This document shows positions 31,914 through 38,399 of a stretch of DNA of 38,399 nt, piece after piece. The position numbers and the translations under genes are program-made. The notes under the pieces are model-generated. The model saw only the letters and a program-made list of their open reading frames with translations, had not been told where the DNA came from and made no database searches. The DNA comes from Verrucomicrobiia bacterium Tous-C4TDCM (GTDB taxonomy: Bacteria > Verrucomicrobiota > Verrucomicrobiia > Verrucomicrobiales > Akkermansiaceae): the NCBI GenBank assembly GCA_002304315.1, contig NEUO01000017.1:1-38399 (forward strand), read 5' to 3'. Numbering within the stretch: the stretch's first letter is position 1; every line of letters starts with the position of its first letter.

Positions 31914-34728
31914 GTAAGCCGTGGAGCGGGCACTTGTGGTCGAGCGCCGGCGGTGCCTTCGCTCCGCTGCCGAGCCATGCCGGCAGCGCGGGTCCCTGGT
32001 GGACGCGGACATCGGTGAGTTGCAGGCCGACCTCCGCTGGCTGACGGATCAACTCCAGCGTCGCACCGTCGGGAATCGAGTGTTTCCACGCGGCCGGAAA
32101 GGTGCCGGACTTCCGGCGTGAGGCTTCGAACCGCAGGGCCGACAAGGTGGTGCTGCGGCGCCGGTGGTTCTCGCAGAAGACGATGATGAATGCGGCTTCT
32201 TCCGGGCTGGCCGAAACGGGTTCGTCCAGTTTGGCCGGGAGCGCGCCAACCTGCCGGGTCTTCTTCCAATGTCGGGCCAGTGCCACGGTCGCCGGGGTGC
32301 CGCCATCGATTGAAAAGCCGTTCTCCGATAAATGTCGTAATTCCGGGTAAACCTGATGCCAGAAGCGCGCGTCGCCCAGCAGCGGGCCGTTGTCTTCGTC
32401 GCGCAGGGTGATCTTCGCCACGCGCTCGGCCTGCGCCGCGCCCCAGCCGCCGACCAGCAGCAGGTTCTCCACTTCGGGCAGCGGGGCCTTGATGAGCGCG
32501 TTCACGCGGGACTCGATCCGCTGCAGCGTCACGGGGTCGATCTCTCCGGTCGCCGATAGCTTCTCGACTTCCGCCGGGGTGCGGAGTTCGGCGTCCCACA
32601 GGACTTCCCGGTGGGCCAAGGTGAGTGCCGGCTCCATCGTGCGGAGCCCGTGCAGCAGCAGTTCCGCCCGCCGTGTGGCCTCGGGCAGCCGGCCCTCGCG
32701 GGTCGCCGTTTCCAGCTTGCCGCAGAGGACGTCCAGCCACACGGCGAAGAGCGCGGGATCGATCAGGTCGGAGCGATGCGCAATGTGGGTTGCGGTCCAG
32801 TCGAGCTTGTCGAGCAATGCTCCGAGCTTGGCGGTTCTGGCGGGATTGCCAACGGATCCCGGCGTGGCGGTGATCAACGCATCGAGCGCCGCGAATTGCG
32901 CTTCGGTGATCGTGCGTGGCTCGGCCGGGAAGTCTTTGACGATTGCCTCGCTGTCGGCCTGATAGCGGCCGATGCTGCCGAGTCCGCCAAGTACCAAGAG
33001 GGCGAAGAGCCCGATGACCAGCAGGATCGGCAAGATGCAGAACAGCCAGTAAAGTCCGCCGCCGAAGATCCGGGTCACAAAGCCCGGGCGCTTGCGCAGG
33101 ACCTCGGCGAGCAGCACGTCGATCTGCCGCTGCCAGTCGTGGCTGCGGAGGAAGGCCTCGTTTTCCTCGCCCCTCACGCCGCGAAAGATCCGGCGCAGCG
33201 CCTCGTCCTCGTCATTGATCGAACCGGCCCAGCCGAGCCGCCGGCCGCCGCGGACGACCTTGATCATTTTGATGTCCCAGATCAGGCCCGCGAACATCCC
33301 GATCGCGATGACGCGGATGGCCCGGGAGCGGAGTAAGAACGAAGCGAGAAGAGTGGTGATGGCGGAAACCGCGGTGAACAAGGGTCGCAGCAACGGGAGG
33401 TCGCGGAAGACGAGAAGGTCGACGATTTTTCCGCCGTCGAGCGGCAGGAAGGGCAGCAGGTGGAAGGCGTTCAGCACGATCGCACAGCCGCCGAGATCGA
33501 GCAGCCAAAGCGGCATCTGTGGCAGGAAAAAGCCGGCTGTTAGAATGCCGAGCCCCGCGATCAAACTAGGCACGGGTCCGGCGAGGATGACGAAGATCTG
33601 CTGCCACGGGGTGGCGTGGAGTTTTCGTCCGCGGTCGATCGGGCCGACGAAAGGTACGAAGAAACGGCCCATTCCGCTGTAGCCGAAAAGCTTCATCGCA
33701 AGCCAGTGGCCGAACTCGTGGACGGCGATGATTCCCAGCAGCATCCCGATGGTCTGGACGGGTGCCTCTCGGCCGAAGGTAAGGGTGAAGAAGATCAGGG
33801 TCGCGGCCAGCAACAGCAGGCGGAAGAACAGGTGCTTGCCGCCCGGCGCCTGGTCGCTGTGCTTGCGGTATCGGAGGATATCGCGCTCGACGAGCTGGTC
33901 GGTGGAAAGGGTCATCGAGGCCCCGATCGGGGCGATGTCCTCCTCGCCCGGCGTGGTGTCGCGGGCGGCGCTGGCGACGTCCTTCCTCCGGCCGGAGGGG
34001 AAGGCGCTGCCGGAGAAGATCGCCGCGAAGTCCCGGCAGGCCAGCAGCGGCAGCCTCGACAAGGCGGGCCGCAGAGCGTTGGGACCGCAGGCCGAGTAGT
34101 CGCCGGATGCCTGCAAGGCCTCGAACTCCGCGCGCTCTTCCGCCGCGAGCCGGACAGGCAGTTCCAGCGGCTGCGGCATCAGGGCGAGTGCTCCGTTCGA
34201 CCGCGCGGCGACCTGTGTCCGGTGTTCCTGCACCTGGCCATCCAGCGTTTCGAAGCGGCGCTGCACCAGTGCCCAGTGGGCCGGTGGCCGGCGCGTGATC
34301 ACGCGGTCGGCAGTGACAATGGCGCGTCCGTCGTTGAGGAAAGTCACGAGTCGCAGCGCGAACGCCGGCCTGCCCCCGCCGGATGACAGCGTGCCGATGA
34401 GCACCCCCGTAGCACGGTCTTTCGGGCTCGCGAGCAGCCACTGGATGGTTTCCGGTTCCGCGTCGTCGGGCGACTTCATGATGCGGATTACCGGGAAGCC
34501 GAGATAGGCCAATCGCCCGATCCACGGCTGGCCAAAGCGCGAGAAATCCCCTGGTACCGCGGCGGAATCGGCCGGCAGCAGCGCGTGCAAGACGCGCCTC
34601 CTTCCCCGCCGCCGGACGGCCAGGAAAGCGAGCAGCACCAGCGGCACGGCGAGGATGAATCCGAAATACGCAGCCATCCACCCGCCCGGAAGCAGGGCGT
34701 CGAAGGGATGGCGGCCAAGCAGGTCCAT
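31909..34728 (-). CDS. Multidomain site-2-type (M50) membrane metalloprotease
   Basis: A 939-residue protein. Residues 1-40 hold a TM anchor followed by a basic patch. About 45-300 is a soluble domain of unknown family. TM helices start near 300, with the zinc motif HEFGH (His337, Glu338, His341; GIIAVHEFGHWLAMKLFGY) and the third ligand region LPLDGGKIVD (Asp431). A further TM pair near 560-590 (GGLYWLFCILPILLVIGLFA) leads to a C-terminal soluble domain of about 340 residues. M50 proteases cut TM substrates in regulated intramembrane proteolysis, but the long flanking domains are unusual and no PDZ domain is evident. The genes on either side do not indicate the substrate. Confidence 0.9.
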   Translation of the reverse strand: MDLLGRHPFDALLPGGWMAAYFGFILAVPLVLLAFLAVRRRGRRRVLHALLPADSAAVPGDFSRFGQPWIGRLAYLGFPVIRIMKSPDDAEPETIQWLLASPKDRATGVLIGTLSSGGGRPAFALRLVTFLNDGRAIVTADRVITRRPPAHWALVQRRFETLDGQVQEHRTQVAARSNGALALMPQPLELPVRLAAEERAEFEALQASGDYSACGPNALRPALSRLPLLACRDFAAIFSGSAFPSGRRKDVASAARDTTPGEEDIAPIGASMTLSTDQLVERDILRYRKHSDQAPGGKHLFFRLLLLAATLIFFTLTFGREAPVQTIGMLLGIIAVHEFGHWLAMKLFGYSGMGRFFVPFVGPIDRGRKLHATPWQQIFVILAGPVPSLIAGLGILTAGFFLPQMPLWLLDLGGCAIVLNAFHLLPFLPLDGGKIVDLLVFRDLPLLRPLFTAVSAITTLLASFLLRSRAIRVIAIGMFAGLIWDIKMIKVVRGGRRLGWAGSINDEDEALRRIFRGVRGEENEAFLRSHDWQRQIDVLLAEVLRKRPGFVTRIFGGGLYWLFCILPILLVIGLFALLVLGGLGSIGRYQADSEAIVKDFPAEPRTITEAQFAALDALITATPGSVGNPARTAKLGALLDKLDWTATHIAHRSDLIDPALFAVWLDVLCGKLETATREGRLPEATRRAELLLHGLRTMEPALTLAHREVLWDAELRTPAEVEKLSATGEIDPVTLQRIESRVNALIKAPLPEVENLLLVGGWGAAQAERVAKITLRDEDNGPLLGDARFWHQVYPELRHLSENGFSIDGGTPATVALARHWKKTRQVGALPAKLDEPVSASPEEAAFIIVFCENHRRRSTTLSALRFEASRRKSGTFPAAWKHSIPDGATLELIRQPAEVGLQLTDVRVHQGPALPAWLGSGAKAPPALDHKCPLHGLR

Positions 34729-34822
34729 GGCCCCGGGTATAAGGGAAATCAGGCGATTTTCAACGTCTAATCAAGTGATCCTAAACATCATGGGCTGCGG
34801 ATATTCCGACTACTCTGTTGAA

Positions 34823-36037
34823 TCACGCCACCTCTACGGGGACCGGCAAGAGCCCGCGCTTTTGCATCCGTTCCCAAAATTGGAAGAAGCCGCCGGAGGC
34901 CAGCGGACGAAGGACGAGGTCGCGGGGGCGGTCCACGAACGCGAGATGAATCCCGACCCCGGCCAGCGCGGCGATGACATCCGGCAAGGCATCGTCGAGC
35001 GGCCCGGTGTCCGGCCGCAGCGTGACGATCTGCCCGAGCGCGTGCTCTTTCGACCAATCGGCCAGAGCCTGCGCGAGACCGGTAGGCGTGACGGTCGACG
35101 CCGCCGTTTTCCAATGCTCCGTCGCCCGTCGCGCGGTGTCGTCCAGCGCGTCTAACATCCACTGCCGCTTCGATGCCGGAAAGCCGTGTTGGTCCCAGGC
35201 TGAGGAATGGCCGGTGACGAGGATCGAGTCGAAGGCGTGCCCGGCCAGCGGCGAGGTTTCCGGGGAGAGATCCTCCTCGTGAATCCAAAGTCCGGTGGTC
35301 GCGGCGGGGCGGAACTCCAAAGCCGGCAACTCCGCCCGGGTGACCGGTTCTTTCGCGGGCACCGAGGGCAGGCGGGGCTGCGGATGCTCGAAGTGGGTGA
35401 GGCCGTCGGCCAGGGATTCGAGGAGACCGGGCGCGAGGTATTTCTCAAGGTTGGAGCGGCGGGCGAGGTAGGTCTTGCCCGGTGTCTGGAGCCCGGCGAC
35501 CCAGCGCCACGAGAGCGTGTTCGCGGCCGGATCACCGTCGAGCAGGTGCTTGAAGAAGAACGCGGCGCCGCTTTGCCACGGCAGCCCGGCTTCATGCACC
35601 CACCACGCAGCGAACCACATCCGCGCGTGGTTGTGCAAGTAGCCGGTGGCGACGAGTTCGTTCGCGAAGTGATCGATCACCGCGTTACCCGATGCACCGG
35701 CTTCGACCCGCCGGGCGAACTCGCTGTGCGGCAAGCTTGCGAGCGAGTCCAGGTAGTCGCGCCAGACCTGTGGCCGCAGCGATAGCCAGCCTTTCCAGTA
35801 GCGCCGCCAGTAGACTTCCTGGACGAACTTCTCCACCCGCCCGGCCGCATGCTTGCCGAGGACGGACGCCGCGACCTCGTCCTCGGAGATCAGCCGGTGG
35901 CGGATTGCAGGGGACAGCCGCGACACCGCCGGGTGGCCGGGTTGCACATGGTTGCGGTCGCGGGCGTAGAGCGGGGCTTTCGGGAGAAAGGCCGAGAGGT
36001 GGTCGAGCGCCGCCGCGCGGGTGGATGGGCAAATCAC
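34823..36037 (-). CDS. Photolyase/cryptochrome-like protein with apparently swapped domains
   Basis: About 404 residues from GTG 36037; a TTG at 36070 would add 11, and no ATG lies nearby. The first 220 residues match the FAD-binding helical domain of the photolyase/cryptochrome family: QEVYWRRYWKGWL, GNAVIDHFANELVATGYLHN followed by HARMWFAAWWVHEAGLPW, and LSWRWVAGLQTPGKTYLARR followed by SNLEKY. The usual N-terminal alpha/beta antenna domain is absent in front, but a similar domain seems to follow it (about 248-404): GLWIHEEDLSPE (compare LVWFRxDLR), LADWSKEHALGQIVTLRPDT and GFFQFWERMQ. Light-driven DNA repair, or signalling, is plausible. The permutation is inference from pattern, not from an alignment. 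Confidence 0.8.
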   Translation of the reverse strand: MICPSTRAAALDHLSAFLPKAPLYARDRNHVQPGHPAVSRLSPAIRHRLISEDEVAASVLGKHAAGRVEKFVQEVYWRRYWKGWLSLRPQVWRDYLDSLASLPHSEFARRVEAGASGNAVIDHFANELVATGYLHNHARMWFAAWWVHEAGLPWQSGAAFFFKHLLDGDPAANTLSWRWVAGLQTPGKTYLARRSNLEKYLAPGLLESLADGLTHFEHPQPRLPSVPAKEPVTRAELPALEFRPAATTGLWIHEEDLSPETSPLAGHAFDSILVTGHSSAWDQHGFPASKRQWMLDALDDTARRATEHWKTAASTVTPTGLAQALADWSKEHALGQIVTLRPDTGPLDDALPDVIAALAGVGIHLAFVDRPRDLVLRPLASGGFFQFWERMQKRGLLPVPVEVA

Positions 36038-36077
36038 GTGAGAATCTGGCGGGTATCCCGATCCGCGCAAGACGGCT

Positions 36078-36674
36078 TCACCGCTGCCGGAACCACCCCG
36101 TGATGCTCATCCGCTCTTTCGTTGCCGGCAAAACCTCGTGCCAGAATTCCCCGGCCATGAAGCAGACGATCGTACCCATCCGCGGTTCGATCAGTTCGAA
36201 GTCGCCGCTCTGCTCGCCGGAGTTCGTCCACAACTTCAGCTCGCCGCCATCGCCCGCCTGCCAGTCGGGATTCAGGTAAAGAATGACGGTCACCACGCGG
36301 GCGGTTGTCCCGCTGTGGCGGTCGAGGTGCGGTTTGTAGAAGCCTCCTTCGGGATAGATCGCGAAGTGGCCTTCGAAGTCGAACAGTCCGAGGAAGAAGC
36401 GTCGGTTCAGGGCCAGCCGCACGAGCTCCAGCTTCGCGAGATAGATCGCCTGCTCGACCGCTTCCTCGCCGGGCTGCAACCACAGCACCCGGTCGCTTCG
36501 GATCTCCGCCCGGACGGCGGTCCCGTCACCACGACCGACACCGGCTTGGTGGAAGGCGCCGAGATCGCAGGCGTCCTGGCATTCCCGCCGCAAGCGCCGC
36601 GAATCCTCGTCGCCAACGCAGCCCGGCATCGTTGCCCACCCGTGCCGGTCCATTCCTTCCAAGAGTTCCTCCAT
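36078..36674 (-). CDS. 2-Oxoglutarate-Fe(II) dioxygenase (P4Hc/SM-20-like)
   Basis: A 198-residue enzyme from MEELLEGMDRHGWATMPGC. The iron triad is YKPHLDRHSG (HxD) and EFWHEVLP (distal His), with the 2OG-binding Arg in ERMSITGWFRQR. The double-stranded beta-helix core includes RVVTVILYLNPDW and GGELKLWTNSG. Such proteins hydroxylate prolyl or other residues; the substrate is unknown. The frame upstream of this Met (to 36800) has no family features, so I start at 36674. It follows the photolyase-like gene head to tail with 40 bp between coding regions. Confidence 0.9.
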   Translation of the reverse strand: MEELLEGMDRHGWATMPGCVGDEDSRRLRRECQDACDLGAFHQAGVGRGDGTAVRAEIRSDRVLWLQPGEEAVEQAIYLAKLELVRLALNRRFFLGLFDFEGHFAIYPEGGFYKPHLDRHSGTTARVVTVILYLNPDWQAGDGGELKLWTNSGEQSGDFELIEPRMGTIVCFMAGEFWHEVLPATKERMSITGWFRQR

Positions 36675-36945
36675 CGGCCTGAGGAGCAGGATTGCCCGAT
36701 GAAGCGCGAGGGAATTCGCATGAAGGAGCCAATTCCTTGAGCCGCGGGTGGCCGTAGATGCGGGAATGGGAACCCTTTCGTGACCGAGCGAAGTTTTCAC
36801 GTAACGCGGGGAGGGGAATTCCGTGAAAGCAGGTGAAGTCTCTCTCCTCGGACAACGACAATACCGAACGCACCGTCACGAATCGGCCTGCCACCATACC
36901 CTCGAAGTTCCATCCCATCGAAATCACCGAACTCTGATCCCCCGG

Positions 36946-37977
36946 ATGAAAATACTGCCACTCGCTCTCGCCCTCCTCGCACTGCTCACTCTCGCCAGCC
37001 GGGGCCAGGTCCTGATCGACGATGCGATGGAAGGCTATCCCACGGCCACCGCCACCAGCGTGGTTTCCAACGCCGCCACCTCCAACCCAGCCTCCTGGCA
37101 AACCGTGGTGTTTTCCGCCAGCGGCGCGGTCACGGCCACTGCGGGAATCGGCACGGCCAACGGGAAAAACGGCAGGGCCGCCGTGATGAGCATGAACTTT
37201 TCCACCGCCGGCAACCAGTGGGCCGGGGCCATTCTCAACAGCGCCGCATACACCACCCCCGCCACCCTCGGGACCTCGCTTTCCAACTTCCAGTTCACCG
37301 TCGATCTGCGCGGAACACAAGCATCCGCGGTCACTGTCGCGTTCCTCTCCTACTCCGCATCCGCCCAACTCACCGGCTCCATGGAGAAAACCTTCGCGCT
37401 CACGGCGGCGAACACCTATCAGACCTTTTCCGGCGATCTGGGACAGAACGGATGGGCTCCGGATTCGTCGAAACTCTCGGGCGCGCCCCTGGTCCTCAAT
37501 GTCCCGCGCTACGGCTGGAGCGTTGTCGTCCACGCCGAAGGCAACAGCGGCTGGGGCTTCGACCCCGACGAAAGCCCCTATGTCATCCAGCTCACCGGCC
37601 GGGTCCTCTCCTTTTCCTCCGACACCGATGCCGACGGCCTGAGCGACGCCGCGGAATACACGTGGCGGGCACTCGCATTCGACTGGCAAGTGAGTCAGCC
37701 CGCCATGGTTGCCGCATTTTTCGCCGACGCCAACCGCGCCGGACTTTACACGGCCTCCCAAGTCCAAGCCTTGCACATCGGCACGCCGCTCATCGCGCGC
37801 AACCCCGCCACCGGCCAGGTGAAGCTGACCATCGGCGTGAAGAAATCCACCGATCTGACCAGCTTCCTTTCCCTCCCGCTGACTTCCGGCAGCACCGTCG
37901 TCAACGGCCTTGGCGAACTGGAATTCACCTTCACCCCCCCGGACAACGCGGCGTTCTTCCGGCTGGAGTCGCGCTGA
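36946..37977 (+). CDS. Secreted protein with calcium-binding-type repeat and C-terminal sorting-like end
   Basis: A 343-residue protein. MKILPLALALLALLTLASRG is a signal peptide, with mature start near QVLIDDAMEG. The middle (about 20-230) is a Ser/Thr/Ala-rich beta domain of the carbohydrate-binding or lectin type by composition only. Near 230 is SDTDADGLSDAAEYTW, a thrombospondin type-3-like calcium loop. The C terminus (FTPPDNAAFFRLESR) resembles the short tail seen in many secreted proteins of this phylum. The upstream in-frame ATG (36823) gives a non-signal, basic N terminus, so ATG 36946 is used. The 271-bp gap to the divergent 2OG gene contains no feature I can assign. Confidence 0.75.
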   Translation: MKILPLALALLALLTLASRGQVLIDDAMEGYPTATATSVVSNAATSNPASWQTVVFSASGAVTATAGIGTANGKNGRAAVMSMNFSTAGNQWAGAILNSAAYTTPATLGTSLSNFQFTVDLRGTQASAVTVAFLSYSASAQLTGSMEKTFALTAANTYQTFSGDLGQNGWAPDSSKLSGAPLVLNVPRYGWSVVVHAEGNSGWGFDPDESPYVIQLTGRVLSFSSDTDADGLSDAAEYTWRALAFDWQVSQPAMVAAFFADANRAGLYTASQVQALHIGTPLIARNPATGQVKLTIGVKKSTDLTSFLSLPLTSGSTVVNGLGELEFTFTPPDNAAFFRLESR

Positions 37978-37990
37978 GAGGGGATCCGCA

Positions 37991-38032
37991 GCCGCTGCAT
38001 GCCCCAGGGGAGGGAATTGGACATGCAGCGGC
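37991..38032 (+). terminator. Hairpin after the secreted-protein gene
   Basis: GCCGCTGCATG (37991-38001) is perfectly complementary to CATGCAGCGGC (38022-38032), with a 20-nt loop, 14 nt after the stop codon. No T-tract follows, so it is either a Rho-type or mRNA-stabilising hairpin rather than a classic terminator. Confidence 0.5.
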
Positions 38033-38399
38033 GTTCCGATCGGGAGGGCGAATTCCGTGGGGGCGGGACTACTCACTCCATTGAACGGGAAACGCGCGGG
38101 AGCGTTACCGAAAAAGTTTTCGACACTCCGCCCGCAGGACGATGGCTTGCTGCCGGCTGCGGCGTCGTTGGTCCTGAGATGAGAATTCGTGACCCCCCAG
38201 TGCATCCCAGCGTGATCTTGACAAAACGGCCTTCATCGTTTGGATCGTAACTCTGGAAAATCGTTCGGGAGACTTCTGGGCACTCCGAAAAATCCCTTGC
38301 GAAGCTTCCTGATCCCGCAGCGCCGGGTCTTCCGCCTTCCGGCAGACCGGATGCTTCATAATCGATTGAGCAAAAGCGTTTCGGGACCGTCCGGGCCAG
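38033..38399. other. Non-coding right edge
   Basis: No frame here looks protein-coding. A TTGACA hexamer at 38218-38223 with no good -10 box at the right distance is the only promoter-like element. This may be the upstream region of a gene beyond the window. Confidence 0.4.

Noticed and set aside
36808-38059. Similar short sequences (GGGAGGG-AATTCCGTG) on both sides of the secreted-protein gene
   Set aside because: Only about 17 bp with one indel in GC-rich DNA; insufficient to call target-site or flanking repeats.
38105-38359. 84-residue minus-strand frame at the right edge
   Set aside because: No motif, no ribosome-binding site and composition like the surrounding non-coding DNA.

Overview
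The window is GC-rich, densely coded, bacterial chromosomal DNA with Gram-negative features: lipoprotein lipoboxes, a Tat substrate, an outer-membrane autotransporter barrel and a Bcp peroxiredoxin. A secreted S1 sulfatase, a full-length S21 ribosomal protein, an archaeal/eukaryotic-type prolyl-tRNA synthetase, DUF4331 and PhoX proteins, a type III polyketide synthase locus and many short dispersed repeats together suggest Verrucomicrobiota, near Luteolibacter/Verrucomicrobiaceae. That assignment is inference, since no rRNA gene is present. I saw no tRNA, rRNA, CRISPR array, integrase or transposase.

Layout. (1) 1-5.4 kb: a lipid-polyketide locus with a FabF-like ketosynthase, a SAM methyltransferase, a geranylgeranyl-reductase-like flavoprotein and a type III PKS, plus a lipoprotein gene on the other strand. 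It ends in a bidirectional terminator shared with rpsU. (2) 5.4-9.2 kb: rpsU, a sulfatase, bcp, a small membrane protein and recR, with a cluster of REP-like palindromes. (3) 9.2-16.8 kb: a menaquinone locus (methyltransferase, menH, menB, menA, menC, menE). An autotransporter gene with its own promoter-like site and terminator lies between menB and menA, and menH carries an in-frame repeat-rich insertion. (4) 16.9-22.0 kb: a PIN-PhoH ATPase, a lipoprotein with a degenerate RbsD/FucU-like fold, a mini RNase III-like protein, a TauE/SafE permease, trxA and a Pro/Ala-rich membrane protein. (5) 22.2-28.7 kb: PhoX-type protein, DAHP synthase, an ExbD-like lipoprotein sitting between two copies of the aroG 3' end, a ParE-type toxin-antitoxin pair and proS. 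(6) 28.7-38.4 kb: a TPR gene and a DUF4331 gene, each broken by one in-frame TAA, a multidomain M50 protease, a photolyase-like protein with apparently swapped domains, a 2OG-Fe(II) oxygenase and a secreted protein.

The most unusual signal is a set of short arrays with 7-nt periodicity. Three end 8-11 nt before a start codon (methyltransferase at 9263, aroG at 23617, proS at 26553). One set, in opposing orientations, lies in frame inside menH, and another opposing pair fills the gap at 19.6 kb. They recall the heptanucleotide STRR repeats of cyanobacteria but have different sequences and placement. The other notable items are the domain-swapped photolyase, the duplicated aroG tail, and the two neighbouring genes each carrying a single in-frame TAA.
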